From Zygnema cylindricum (lineage: Eukaryota > Streptophyta > Zygnematophyceae > Zygnematales > Zygnemataceae): DNA of 44,263 nt. Each line of letters begins with the position of its first letter. Position 1 is the stretch's first letter. Where the stretch lies: positions 1 to 44,263 of the forward strand of contig JBBHKE010002448.1 in the NCBI GenBank assembly GCA_037447655.1, read 5' to 3'. Below are positions 1-13,700 of the stretch, piece after piece. The notes under the pieces were generated by a model that saw only the letters and a program-made list of their open reading frames with translations, was not told the origin of the DNA and made no database searches. The translations under genes were made by a program, and so were the position numbers.

Positions 1-219
1 ACTTTCGGTGTTCTACCGCCGATAACAGTGTACCTGAGAGGTACGTCCAAAATCAACACACCTACTGAGATCTACGTGTCCTTGATCGTGCCAACCCAAT
101 CTATCATTGTACAGTCAATATTACTCAGAATCTAGATTAAGTGTTTGTACAAATACTTGTCGGCTAAGTCACTTGTGATACTCTTATGAATCTCGTCCGT
201 TGACTAGATTCATATCAAT
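1..219. other. Non-satellite left flank, no gene seen
   Basis: This mixed-composition sequence has no resemblance to the 40-bp satellite and no convincing open frame. I recognise no domain, RNA gene or retrotransposon terminus in it. It could be the edge of another transposable element or ordinary intergenic DNA, but the window starts too close to decide. Confidence 0.5.
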
Positions 220-455
220 CGCAGCTGCGTTGTCCCGTACCGGATCACATTTAAGATAGTAGCAGCTGCGTTGTCCGTACGGATCTTATCCAACGTAACC
301 GCAGCTGCGTTTGTCCTGTCTGTGTCGCAGCTTCGCTGCTGCGCTGCTCTGCTGCTGCGCTGCTGCGCAGCTCTGCTGTATAGCAGCAACGCTGCTCTTC
401 CGTATAGCAGCTGCGCTGCTGTCTGTATAGTTGCTGTGTTGCTGCGCTGCTCTGA
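220..455. repeat. GCAGCTGCG-led ~40-bp repeats and GCTGC-rich tract
   Basis: The motif GCAGCTGCGTTGTC or a close variant starts at 221, 262 and 301, giving spacings of 41 and 39 bp. The first two units also share CCGTAC and GGATC. After 325 the sequence becomes an irregular CTG/GCTGC-rich tract with TATAGCAGC or a variant near 380, 404 and 426. Long open frames on both strands here (271-507 and 286-546) are low-complexity artefacts rich in Ala, Leu, Cys or Gln. This tract lies directly left of the satellite edge. Confidence 0.7.
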
Positions 456-1140
456 GACTAAAAGCTTTCCAAAAAGACAACAAGGTAAACATTCTTGTTT
501 TCGCTAACAATTTGCGTAATTTAGGTAACAATTTTTGGTATCGCAAACTGTTTGTTTAATTTAGGTAAGAAATTCTTGTTATTGCTAACAGTTTGTGTAA
601 GTTAGGTAATAATTCTTGTTAGCTCAAACAGTTTATAGAAGTTAGATAACTGTTACTGTTTATGCTATCACTTTTTGTACTTTAGGTAACAATTCTTGTT
701 ATCGCTAAATGTTTGTGTAATTTAGGTAACAATTCTTGTTATTACTAACTGTTTCTATAATTTAGGTAACAATTCTTATTATCACAAACTGTTTGCGTAA
801 GTTAGGTAACCATTCTTGTTAGCGCTAACAGTTTGTGTAAGTTTGGTAACTATTCTTGTTATCGTTAACTGTTTGTGTAATTTAGGTAATAATTCCTGTT
901 ATCGCTAACTGTTTGTGTAATCTAGCATAAAATTATTGTTATTGCTAACAATTTTTGTAAGTTAGATAACATTTTCTGTTAGCGCAAACATTTTGTGTAA
1001 TTAAGATAACAATTCTTGTGATCGCTAACAGTTTGTGTAAGTTAGATAACTATTCCTGTTAGCGGTAACAGTTTGTGTAAGTTAGGTAACAATTCCTGTT
1101 ATTGCTAACAATTTGTGTAAGTTAGTTAACAATTCTTATA

Positions 1141-1780
1141 ATCGCTAACAGTTTTTGTAATTTAGGTAACTATTTTTTGTTATTGCTAACTGTTTGTGTA
1201 ATTTAGGTAATAATTCTTGTTATCGCTAACAGTTTGTGTAATTTAGGTAAGAATTCTTGTTATCGCTAATAGATTTTGTAATTTAGGTAACAATTTTTGT
1301 TATCGCTAACTCTTTGTGTAATTAAGGTAACAATTCTATTATCACTAATAGTTTGTGTAAGTTAGGTAACAATTCTTGTTAGCGCTAACAGTTTTTGTAA
1401 GTTAGGTAACTATTCTTGTCAGCGCTAACAGTTTGTGTAAGTTAGGTAACAATTCCTGTTATCGCTAACAGTTTCTGTAATTTAGGTATCTATTTTTTGT
1501 TATTGCTAACTGTTTGTGTAATTTAGGTAATAATTCTTGTTATCGCTAACAGTTTGTGTAATTTAGGTAAGAATTCTTGTTATCGCTAACAGATTTTGTA
1601 ATTTAGGTAACAATTCTTGTTATCGCTAACTGTTTGTGTAATTAAGGTAACAATTCTTATTATCACTAACAGTTTGCGTAAGTTAGGTAACAATTCTTGT
1701 TAGCGCTAACAGTTTTTGTAAGTTAGGTAACTATTCTTGTTAGCGCTAACAGTTTGTGTAAGTTAGATAACAATTTCATT
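1141..1780. repeat. Two tandem copies of a 320-bp (8-monomer) multimer
   Basis: The unusual monomer with TATTTTTTGTTATTGC at 1171 recurs at 1491. The neighbouring monomers recur in the same order, including AGATTTTG and the TAATAATTC and TAAGAATTC variants. The offset is exactly 320 bp. A third, shorter and more diverged copy starts near 1861. This is local amplification of an eight-monomer block. Confidence 0.85.
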
Positions 1781-4539
1781 TATCGCTAATAGTTTGCGTA
1801 AGTTGGGTCACAATTCTTGTTAGCGCTAACAGTTTGTGTAAGTTAGGTAACAATTCTTGTTATCGCTAACAGTTTTTGTAATTTAGGTAACTATTATTTG
1901 TTATTGCTAACTGTTAGTGTAATTTAGGTAAGAATACTTGTTATCGCTAACAGTTTTTGTAAGTTAGGTAACCATTCTTGTTAGCGCTAACAGTTTGTGT
2001 AAGTTAAATAACAATTCTTATTATCGCTAACAATTTGTGTAAGTTAGGTAACAATTCATGTTATCGCTGACTGTTTGTGTAATTTAGGTAACCATTATTG
2101 TTAGCGCAAAAAATTTGTGTAAGTTAGATAACAATTCCTGTTTTGCTAACTATTTGTGTAATTTAGGTCACAATTCCTGTTTCCGCTAACAGTTTGTGTA
2201 AATTAGGTAACAATTTATATTAGCGCAAACAGTTAGTGTAATTTAGGTAACCATTATTGTTAGCGCAATAGCTTGTGTAATTCAGATAACAATTTTTGTT
2301 ATCGCTAATAATTTGTGTAAATTAGGTTATAATTCTTGTTAATTGCTAACAGTTTGTTTAATTTAGGTGATTTTTTTTTTTTGTCGCTAACTGTTTGTGT
2401 AATTTAGGTAACAATTCATATTATCGATAACAGTTTGTGTAAGTTAGGTAACTATTATTGTTAGCGCTAACAATTTGTGTTAGTTATATAACAATTCCTG
2501 TTATCGCTAACTGTTTCTGTAATTTAGGTAACTATTTTTTGTTATCGCAAACAGACTGTGTAATTTAGGTAACAATTGTTGTTATCGCTAACTGTTTGTG
2601 TAATTTAGGTAGCCATTCTTGTTAGCGCTAGCACTTGTTGTAAATTAGATAAGAATTCTTGTTATCGCTAAGAATTTGTGTAATTTAGGTTAGAATTCTT
2701 GTTATGGCTAACAATTTGTGTAATTTAGGTAACACTTTTTTTTATCACTAACAGTTTGTGTAATTTAGGTAACAAATTTTTTTATCGCTAACTACTTGTG
2801 TAATTTAGGTGACAATTCTTCTTAGTGTTTACAGTTTGTGTAAGTTAGATGACAATTCCTGTTATGGCTTACTATTTGTGTTATTTAGGTAACAATTCAT
2901 GTTATCGCTAACAATTTGTGTAGTTTAGGTTACAATTCTTGTTATGGCTTACAGTTTGTGTAATTTAGGTAACAATTCATGTTATCACTAATTGTTTGTG
3001 TAATTTAGGTAACAATTCTTGTTATTGCTAACAGTTTGTGTAATTTAGGTAACAATTCCTGTTATCGCTAACAGTTTGTGTAATTTAGGTAACAATTCTC
3101 CTTATCGCTAACTATTTTAAGTAATTTAGGTAACAATTCTTGTTATCGCTAACAGTTTGTGTAAGTTAGATAACAAATCCTGTTAGCGCTAACAGTTTGT
3201 GTAATTTTGGTAACAATTCTTGTTATCGCTAACAGTTTGTATAACTTAGATAACAATTCCTTTTAGCGCTAACAATTTGTGTAATTAAGGTAACAATTAT
3301 TGTTATCGCTAAGTGTTTGTGTAATTTAGGTGACATTTTCTGTTACCGCTAACAGTTTATGTAAGTCAGGTAACCATTCAAGTTATCGCTAACAGTTTTT
3401 GAAATTTAGGTAACAATTCTTGTTATCGCTAAGTGTTTGTGTATTTTAGGTAACAATTCTTGTTATCGCTAACTGTTTGTGAAATTTAGGTCATACATCT
3501 TGTTATCACTAATTGTTCGTGTAATTTAGGTAACAATTCTTATTATCGCTTACAATTTGTGTTAGTTAGATAACAATTCATGTTAGCGATAACAGTTTGT
3601 GTAATTTGGGTAACAATTCTTATTATCGCTAACTGTTTCTGTAATTTAGGTAACAATTGTTGTTTTTGCTAACTGTTTGTTTAATTTAGGTAACAATTCT
3701 TGTTGTCGCTTACGATTTGTATAATATAGGTAACAATTCTTTTTTTCTCTAATAGTTTGTGTAAGTTAGGTAACCATTCTTGTTAGCGCTAACAGTTTGT
3801 GTAAATAAGATAACAATTCTTGTTATCACTAAGAGTTTGTGTAATTTAGGTAACCATATTATTAGCTCTAAAAGTTTGTGTAACTTAGGTAATAATTCCT
3901 GTTAGCGCTAACTTTTTGTGTAATTTAGGTTACAAATCTTCTTATCTCTAATTGTTTATGATATTTAGGTAACAATTCTTGTTATGGCTAACAGCCTGTG
4001 TAATTAAGGTAACATCTGTTATTATCGCTAATAGTTTTATGTAAATTAGATAACAATTCTTGTTACTGCTAACTGTATATATAATTTAGGTAACAATTAT
4101 TGTTATCGCTAATTGTTTGTGTAATTTAGGTAACAATTCATGTTATCGCTAATAGTTTTTATTTTTTAAATAATAATTTTTGTAAGCGCAAACAGTTTGT
4201 GTAATTTAGATAACAATTCCTGTTATCGCTAACTCTTTGTGCTTGTGTAATTTAGATTAGAATTCTTGTTATTGCAAACACTTTTTGTAAGTTAGATAAC
4301 AATTCTTGTTAGAGTAATTGTTTGTGTAAGTTAGGTAACAATTCTTCGTATCGCTAACAGTTTGTGTAATTTAGGTTACAATTCTTGTTAGCTCTAAAAT
4401 TTTGTGTAAGTAACATAACAATTCTTGTTAGCACCAACGTTTTGTGTAATTTAGATTAAAATTCTTGTTGTCACTAACAGATTGTGTAATTTAGATAACA
4501 ATCATTGTTAGCGCTAACTATTTCTGTAATTTAGGTAAC

Positions 4540-6210
4540 AATTTTTGTTATCGCTAACAGTATCTGTAAGTTAGGAATCAATTCTTGTTATTGCTAATTG
4601 TTTGTGTAATTTAGGTAACAATTCTTATTATCGCTAACAATTTGTGTAGTTTAGGTAACAATTCCTATTGTCGCAAACAATTTGTGTAATTTAGATAACA
4701 ATTCCTGTTATCGCTAACAGCATGTGAAATTTAGGTAATAATTCTTGTTATCGCTAATTGTTTGTGTAATTTAGGTCATAATTTTTGTTATCGCTAACAG
4801 TTTTTGTAATTTAGGTAACAAATCCTGTAACCGCTTACTGTTTGTGTAATTTAGTTAATAATTTATGTTTGCCCTAACAGTTTGTGTAAGTTAGGTGACA
4901 ATTCCTCTTATCGCTAATAGTTTGTGTAAGTTAGGTAACCATTTTTATTAGCGCTAACAGTTTGTGTAAGTTATATAACAATTCGTGTTAGTGCTACCTG
5001 TTTCTCTAATTTAGGTTACAATTCTTGTTATTGCTAACAGTTTGTGTATTTTAGGTAACAATTTTTGTTATCGCTTACTGTTTGTGTAATTAGGTAACAA
5101 TTTCTGTTATCGCTAACTGTTTGTGTAATTTAGGTAACAATTCTTGTTATCGCTAACTTTTTGTGTAATTTAGGTTACAAATCTTGTTAGCACTAACTGT
5201 TTGTGTAATTTAGGTAACAATTCGTGTTATCGCTAACAATTTGTGTAAGTTAGGTAACAATTCATGTTAGCGTAAACAATTCGTGTAATTTAGATAACAA
5301 TTTATGTTATCGCTAACTGTTTGTGTAATTAGGTAACAATTCATGTTGATACTAACTAATTGTGTAATTAAAATAACAATTCCTGTTATTGCTAATATTT
5401 GATATAAGTTAGGTAACAATTCATGTTAGCGCAAACAGTTTGTGTAAGTTAGGTAGCCATTCTTGTTATAGCTAACGGTTTGTGTAAGTAAGATAACAAT
5501 TCATGTTAGCGCTAACAGTTTGTGTAAGTTAGGTAACAATTCCTGTTATTGCTAATAGTTTGTGTAAGTTAGGTGACAATTCTTGTTATCGCTAACTGTT
5601 TCTGTAATTTAGATAACAATAATTGTTATCGCTAACAGTTTGTGAATTCAGGTAACATATCTTGTTATCTCTAACTGTTTGTGTAATTTAGGTAATAATT
5701 CTTGTTATCGCTAATTGTTTCTGTAATTGCGGTATCAATTGTTGTTATCGCTAACAGCTTGTGTAAGTTAAATAACAATTCCTGTTTTCGCTAACAATTT
5801 GTGTAATTTAGGTAACAATTTTTGTTATCGCTAACAGTATCTGTAAGTTAGGAATCAATTCTTGTTTTTGCTAATTGTTTGTGTAATTTAGGTGACAATT
5901 CTTGTTATCACTAACAATTTGTGTACTTTAGGTAACAATTCCTATTGTCGCAAACAATTTGTGTAATTTAGATAACAATTCCTGTTATCGCTAACAGCAT
6001 GTGAAATTTAGGTAATAATTCTTGTTATCGCTAATTGTTTGTGTAATTTAGGTCATAATTCTTGTTATCGCTAACAGTTTTTGTAATTTAGGTAACAAAT
6101 CCTGTTACTGCTTATTGTTTGTGTAATTTAGTTAATAATTTATGTTAGCGCTAACAGTTTGTGTAAGTTAGGTGACAATTCCTCTTATCGCTAATAGTTT
6201 GTGTAAGGTA
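4540..6210. repeat. Diverged direct duplication of ~390 bp at ~1,277-bp spacing
   Basis: The block beginning TATCTGTAAGTTAGGAATCA at 4561 recurs at 5838. It is followed in both places by the same sequence of rare variants: CCTATTGTCGCAAAC, CAGCATGTGAAATTTAGG, GTCATAAT and TTAGTTAATAATTTATG. The offset is about 32 monomers less 3 bp. Matching runs to about 4930 and 6210. Confidence 0.8.
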
Positions 6211-7130
6211 GGTAATCATTCTTATTAGCGCTTACAGTTTGTGTAATTAAGGTAAGAATTCTTGTTATCACTTACGGTTTGTGTAATTAAGATAACAATT
6301 CATGTTAGCGCTAACAGTTTGTGTAAGTTAGGTAACAATTCCTGTTATTACTAACTGTTTGTGTAATTTAGATAACAATATTGTTATCGCTAACAGTTTG
6401 TGAATTCAGGTAACAATTCTTGTTATCTCTAACTGTTTGTGTAATTAAGGTAACAATTCTTGTTATCGCTAATTGTTTGTGTAATTGTGGTAATAATTGT
6501 TGTTATCGCTAAGAGTTTGTGTAAGTTAGATAACAATTCCTGTTAGCGCTAACAGTTTGTGTAATTTAGGTAAGAATTCTTGTTATCGCTAACAATTTGT
6601 GTAATTTAGGTAACATTTCCTGTTATCGCTAACAGTTTGTGTAAGTTAGGTAACTATTCAAGTAATCGCTAACAGTTTGTGAAATTTAGGTAATAATTCC
6701 TATTATCGCTAACAGTTTGTGTAATTTAGGTAACCATTCTTATTAGAGCTAATAGTTTGTGTAATTTAGATAACAATTCTTGATATCCCTAACTGTTTGT
6801 GTAATTTAGGTAACAATTCTTGTTATCACTAACTGTTTCTGTAATTTAGATAACAATAATTGTTATCGCTAACAGTTTGTGTAATTCACGTAACAATTCT
6901 TGTTATCTCTAAGTGTTTGTGTAATTTAGGTATCAATTCTTGTTATCGCTAACAATTTGTGTAATTTAGGTAACATTTCTTGTTATCGCTAACAGTTTGT
7001 GTGTGTTGGGTAACTATTCAAGTTATCGCTAACAGTTTGTGAAATTTAGGTAATAATTCCTATTATCGCTAACGGTTTGTGTAAGTTAGGTAACCATTCT
7101 TATTAACGATAATAGTTTGTGTAATTTAGA
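5500..7130. repeat. Local multimer duplications (~9 and ~20 monomers)
   Basis: The rare variant GTGAATTCAGGTAACA occurs near 5643 and again near 6401, with the same neighbours on both sides. A related GTGTAATTCACGTAACA unit is near 6880. Separately, the run holding GGTAACTATTCAAGT and GTGAAATTTAGGTAATAATTCC at 6650-6710 recurs 360 bp (9 monomers) later. These show repeated slippage or unequal exchange in register with the monomer. Confidence 0.75.
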
Positions 7131-7580
7131 TAACAATTCTTTTTATCGCTTACAGTTTGTGTAATTTAGGAAACAATTCCTGTTATCCGTAACAGTTTGT
7201 TTAAGTTAGGTAACCATTCTTGTTATCGCTAGCAGTTTGTGTAATCTAGATAAAAATTCTTGTTAGCTCTAACAGTTTGTGTAATTTAGGTAACAATTCT
7301 TGTTATTGCTAACAGTTTATATAATTTAGGTAATAATTCATGTTATCGCTAACAATTTGTGTATTTTAGGTAACCATTCTTGTTAGCTCCAACAGTTTGT
7401 GTAAGTTAGATAACGATTCCGGTTAGCGCAAACTGTTTGTGTAATTTAGGTAACAATTCTTATTATCGCTAACAGTTTGTGTAATTTAGGTAACAATTCT
7501 TGTTATCGCTAACTGTTTGTGTAATTTTGGTCATAATTCTTGTTATCACTAATTATTTGTGTAATTTAGGTAACAATTTT

Positions 7581-7950
7581 TGTTATCTCTAATAGTTTTT
7601 GTAAGTTAGAAAACCATTATTGTTAGCGCTAACAATTTGTGTAAGTAAGATAACAATTCTTGTTATCTCTAACAGTTAGTGTAAGTTAGATAACAATTCC
7701 TGTTAGCGATAAAAGTTTGTGTAATTTAGGTAACAATTCTTTTTATCAATAATTGTTTGTGTAATTTAGGTAACAATTCTTGTTATTGCTAACTGTTTGT
7801 ATAATTTCGATAACAATTCTTGTTATCGCTAACGATTTGTGTAATATAGGTAACAATTCTTGTTATCTCTAATAGTTTGTGTAAGTTAGAAAACCATTAT
7901 TGTTAGCGCTAACAATTTGTGTAAGTACGATAACAATTCTTGTTATTGCT
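7581..7950. repeat. 280-bp (7-monomer) direct duplication
   Basis: The variant GTTAGAAAACCATTATTGTT at 7602-7621 recurs 280 bp later. In both places it is preceded by TGTTATCTCTAATAG and followed by AGCGCTAACAATTTGTG. The shared stretch is short. Confidence 0.7.
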
Positions 7951-9124
7951 AATAGTTTGTGTAAGTTAGGTAACCATTTTTGCTATCTCTAAGAGTTTGT
8001 GTATTTTAGGTCATAATTCGTGTTATCGCTAACGGTTTGTGTAATTTAGGTAACCATTATTGTCACCGCTAAAAGTTTGTGTCATTTAGGTAACATTTCT
8101 TGTTATCACTTATTGTTTGGTTAATTTAGGTTATAATTCTTGTTATCGCTAACAGTTTGTGTAAGTTAGGTAACAATTCGTGTTATCGCTAACAATTTGT
8201 GTAAGTTAGGTAACCATTCTTGTAAGCACCAACATTTTGTGTAAGTTAGATAACAATTCCTGTTAGCGCTAACTGTTTGTGTAATTTAGGTAACAATTCT
8301 TGTTATCGCTAAGAGTTTGTGTAAGTTAGATAACAATTCCAGTTAGCGCTAACTGTTTATGTAATTTAGGTAACAATTCTTGATATCTCTAACAGTTTGT
8401 ATAATTTAGGTAACCATTCTTGTTATCGCTTATAGTTTGTGTAAGTTAGGTAACCATTCAAGTTATCGCTAACAGTTTGTGTAATTTAGGTAATAATTCC
8501 TTTTATAACTAACAATTTGAGTAAGTTAGGTAACTATTTTTATTAGCGCAAACAGTTTGTGTAAGTTAGATAACAATTGATGTTATCGCTATCAGTTTGT
8601 GTAATTAAGGTAACAATTCATGTTATCGCTAACAGTTTCTGTAAGTTAGGTAACCATTCTTGTTATCGCTAACAGTTTGTGTAATTAGGTAACAATTCTT
8701 GTTATCGCTATCTAATTGTGTAATTTAGATAACAATTCTTGTTATTCGTAATAGTTTGTGTAAGTTAGATAAAAATTCTTGTTAGCGCTAACAATTTGTG
8801 TAATTTAGGTAACAATTGTTGTTATCGCTAACAGTTTGTGTAATTTAGTTAATAATTCTTGTTATCGCTAACAATTTGTGTAAATTAGGTGACCATTCTT
8901 GTTAGCTCTAACAGTTTGTGTAAGATAGATAAAGATTCCGGTTTGCGCTAACTCTTTGTGTAATTTAGGTAACAATTCTTGTTATTGCTAACTGTTTGTG
9001 TAATTTAGGTAACAATTCTTGTTATTGCTAACTGTTTGTGTAATTTAGGTCATAATTCTTGTTATTCCTAATTATTTGTGTATTTTAGGTAATAATTCTT
9101 GTTAACGCTAACAGTTTGTGTAAG

Positions 9125-10736
9125 TTAGATAACAATTCCTGTAAGCGATAACGGTATGTGTAATTAAGGTAACATTTCTTGTTATCGTTAACTGATTATA
9201 TAATTTAGGTAACAATTCTTGTTATCGCTAACAATTTGTGTAATATAGGTAACAATTCTTGTAATCTCTTACAGTTTGTGTAAGTTAGGTAACCATTCTT
9301 GTTAGCGCTAACAGTTTGTGTAAGTAAGATAATAATTCTTGTTATCGCTAACCATTTGTGTAATATAGGTAACAATTCTTGTAATCTCTAACAGTTTGTT
9401 TAAGTTAGGTTATAATTCCTGTTATCGCTAACAGTTTGTGTAATTTAGGTAACCATTCTTGTTACCGCTAACAGTTTGTGACATTTAGGTAACAATTCTT
9501 GTTATCGCTAACTGTTTGTGTAATTTAGGTAACAATTCTTGTTATCGCTAACTGTTTATGTAATTTAGGTAATAATTCTTGTTATCACGAACAGTTTGTG
9601 TAAGTTAGGTAACAATTTTTGTTATCGCTAACAGTTTGTGTAAGTTAGGTAACCATTTTTGATAGCTCTAACAGTTTGTGTAAGTTAGATAACAATTTTT
9701 GTTAGCGCTAACAGTTTCGATAATTTAGCTAACAATTCTTGTTATCGCTAACTGTTTCTATAATTTAGGTAACAATTATGTTATCGCTAACAGCTTGTGT
9801 AAGTTAGATTACAATTCTTCTTAGCGCTAACTGTTTATGTAATTTAGGTAACAATTCTTGGTATCGCTAACATTTTGTGTAATTTAGGTACCATTCTTGT
9901 TAGCGCTAACAGTTTCTGTAAGTTAGGTAACCATTTTTGTTAGCGCTAACAGTTTGTGTAAGTAAGATAATAATTCTTGTTATCGTTAACCATTTGTGTA
10001 ATATAGGTAACAATTCTTGTAATCTCTAACTGTTTGTTTAAGTTAGGTAATAATTCCTGTTATCGCTAACAGTTTGTGTAATTTAGGTAACAATTTTTGT
10101 TTTCGATAACTGTTTGTGTAACTTAGGTAACCATTCTTGTTATCGCTAATAGTTTGTGTAATTTAGATAACAATTCCAATTAGCGCTAACTCTTTTTGTA
10201 ATTTAGGTAACAATTCTTGTTATCGCTTACAATTTGTGTAATTTAGATTACAATTCATGTTATCGCTAACAGTTTGTGTAGGTTAGGTAACAATTCTTGT
10301 TATCGATAATAGTTTGTGTAAATTAGATGACAATTCATGTTAGCGCTAACAGTTTGTGTAATTTAGATTATAATTCCAGTTATTGCTAACAGTTTGTGTA
10401 AGAAAGATAACAATTCTTGTTATCGCTAACTGTTTGTGTAATTTAGGTAAAAGTTCCTGTTAGCGCTAACTGTTTGTGTAATTTAGGTTACAATTCTTGT
10501 TATCGCGAATAGTTTGTGTAAGTTAGGTAACAATTCCTGTTATCGCTAACAGATTGTGTAAGTTAGGTAACCATTTTTGTAAACTCTAATAGTTTGTGTA
10601 AGTTAGATAACAATTCCTGTTAGCGCTACCAGTTTGTGTAATTTAGGTAACAATTCTTGTTTTCGCTAATTGTTTGTGTAATTAAGGTAAGAATTATTGT
10701 TATCGCTAATAGTTTGTGTAAGTAAGATAACAATTC
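9125..10736. repeat. Block P, copy 1 of a segment repeated at ~22.88-24.49 kb
   Basis: Rare variants such as CCTGTAAGCGATAACGG (about 9139), CGTTAACTG with TATATAATTTAGG (9187), TTTTTGATAGCTC (about 9656), GTTAAGATTGTT-type changes and AGAAAGATAAC (10,401) recur in the same order 13,711-13,752 bp downstream. Left of about 9125 the correspondence is lost. The block precedes superunit 1, just as its partner precedes superunit 3. Confidence 0.75.
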
Positions 10737-13700
10737 CTGTTAGCGCTAACTTTTTATGTAATTAGGTAACAATTCTTGATATCGCTAACAGTTTGTGTAA
10801 TTTAGGTACCATTTTTGTTAGCGCTAATAGTTTGTGTAAGTTAGATAACAATTTCTATTATCCCTAACAGTTTGTGTAAGTTAGAAAAACAATTCCTATT
10901 AGTGTTAAAAATTTGTGTTATCTAGGTTATTATTTCTGTTATTGCTAACTGTTTGTGTAAGTTAGGTAACAATTCTTGTTATCGCTAACAGTTTGTGTAA
11001 TTTTCGTATTAATTTCTGTTATCGATAACTGTTTGTGTAATTCAGGTAACAATTCTTGTTATCGCTAACTCTTTATGTAATTTAGGTAACAATTCTTGAT
11101 ATCGCTAACAGTTTCTATAAATTAGGTAACAATTCTTGTTATCGCTAATAGTTTGTGTAAGTTAGATAACAATTCATGTTAGCGCTAACAGTTTGTATAA
11201 TTTAGACTACATTTTTGTTATCGCTAATTTTTTGTGATATTTAAGTAACAATTCTTGTTATGGCTAACAGTTTGATTAATTTAGGTAAAAAAAATTGTTA
11301 TCGCTAATTGTTTGTGATATTTAGGTATTAATTCTTGTTATGGCTATCACTTTGTGTAATTTAGGTAGCATCTCTTGTTATCGCTAATTGTTTTTGTAAA
11401 TAAGATAATAATTCCTGTTATTGCTAATAGTTTGTGTTAAATAGGTAAAAATTCTTGTTATCGCTTAGAGTTTGTGTAATTTAGGTAACAATTCTTGTTA
11501 TCGCTAACAATTTGTGCAATTAAGATTACAATTCTTATTTTCGCTAAGAATTTGTGTAATTTAGGTAACAATTCTTGTTAGCGCTAATTGTTTTTGTAAT
11601 TTAGGTAGCAATTCTTGTTAGCGTTAGTTGGGTGTGAAATTTAGGTAACAATTCTCGATATGGCTAACAGTTTGTGTAATTTAGGAAACAATTATTGTTA
11701 TTGCTAACTGTTTGTGTAAGTTAGGTCATAATTCTTGTTATCAATAACACTTTGTGTAATTTAGATAACAATTCCTGTTATCGCTAACTGTTTATGTAAT
11801 TTAGGTAACAATTCTTGATATCGCGAACAATTTCTCTAAATTAGATAACAATTCATGTTAGCGCTAACAGATTGTGTAATTTAGAATACAATTTCTTTTA
11901 TCCCTAACAGTTTGTGTAATTAAGATAACAATTACTATTATTGCTAACTGTTTGTGTAATTTAGGTAAGAATTCTAGTTATCGCTAAATGTTTGTGTAAT
12001 TTAGATAACAATTCGTGTTAGTGCTTACTCTTTCTATAATCTAGATAACAATTTCTCTTAGCGCTAAATCTTTGTGTAAATAAGGTAACAATTCTTGTTA
12101 TCGTTAACAGTTTGTGTAAGTTAGATGACAATTCATGTTAGCGCTAACAGTTTGTGTAATTTAGATTACAATTCCAGTTATCGCTAACAGTTTGTGTAAC
12201 TAAGATAACAATAGTTGTTATCGCTAATTGTTTCTGATATTAGGTAACAATTCTTGTTATGGCTAAAAGTTTGTGTAATTTAGGTAGCATCTCTTGTTAT
12301 CACTAATTGTTTTTGTAAATAAGATAACAATTCCTGTTATTGCTAACTGTTTGTGTAATTTAGGTAACAATTCTTATTATCGCTAACTGTTTGTATAATT
12401 TAGGTAACAATTCTTGTTATCTCTAATGGTTTGTGTAAATTAGGAAACCATTTTTGTTAGCGTTTACAATTTGTGTAAGTAAGATATTACTTCTTGTTAT
12501 CGCTAAAAGTTTGTGTAAGTTGGATAACAATTCCTGTAACTAATAACAGTTTGTGTAATTTAGGTAACAATTCTTGTTATCGCTAACTGTTTGTGTAATT
12601 TAGGTAACATTTCTTGTTATCGCTAACAGTTTGTGTAAGTTAGGTTACAATTCCAGTTATGGTTAACATTATGTGTAACTAAGATAACAATTCTTGATAT
12701 CGCTAACTGTTTGTGTAATTAAAGTAACAATTCCTGTTATCGCTAACAATTTGTGTAATTTAGGTAACAATTGATGTTATCGCTAATTGTTTGCGTAATT
12801 AAGAAAACAATTCGTGTTATCACTAATTGTTTGTGTAATTTAGATATCTATTCTTGTTAGCGCTAACTATTTATGTAATTTAGGTAACAATTCTTTTTAT
12901 TGCTAATTGTTTGTGTAATTTTGGTAACAATTCTTGTTTTCGCTAACAATTTGTGTAATTTAGGTAACAATTTTTGTTATCGCTAAAAGTATTTGTAATT
13001 TAGGTAACAATTCTTGTTTTTGCTTACTCTTTCTGTAAGTTATATGACGATTCATGTTAGCGCAAACAATTTGTGTATTTTAGATTCGTGTTATCGCTAA
13101 TTTTTCTGTAATTTAGGTAAAAGTTCTTGGTATCGCTAATTGTTTGTGTAATTTGAGTAACAATTCTTGTAATTATTAACGGTTTTTGTAATTTTGATAA
13201 TAATATTTGTTATTGCTAATTGTTTCTATAAGTTAGGTAACCATTCTTGTTAGCTCTAACAGTTTGTGTAAGTTATATAACAATTCCTGTTAGCGCTAAC
13301 TGTTTGTGTAAGATATATTACAATTCTTGTTATCGCTAACAGTTTGTGTAATTTATGTAACAATTCTTGTTCTCGCTAATTGTTTGTGTAATTTTGGTAA
13401 CAATTCTTGTTTTCGCTAACAATTTGTGTAATATAGGTAACAATTTTTGTTATTGCTAACAATATCTGTAATTTAGGTATCAATTCTTGTTATCGCTAAA
13501 TGTTTGTGTAATTTAGGTAACAATTCTTGTTATCGCTACCAATTTGTGTAGTTTAGATAACAATTCTTGTTACGCTAACAGATTTTGTTATTCAGGTAAC
13601 ATATGATGTTATCGCTTACTGCTTGTGTAATTTAGTTAACAATTCTTGTTATCGCTTAAAGTTTTTGTAAGTTAGGTAACAATTCGTGTTATTGCTAACA

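Noticed and set aside
271-546. Overlapping 78- and 86-codon open frames on both strands
   Set aside because: They arise from the GCTGC-rich low-complexity tract, have Cys/Ala/Leu or Gln/Ala runs and no domain, and run into the satellite edge.
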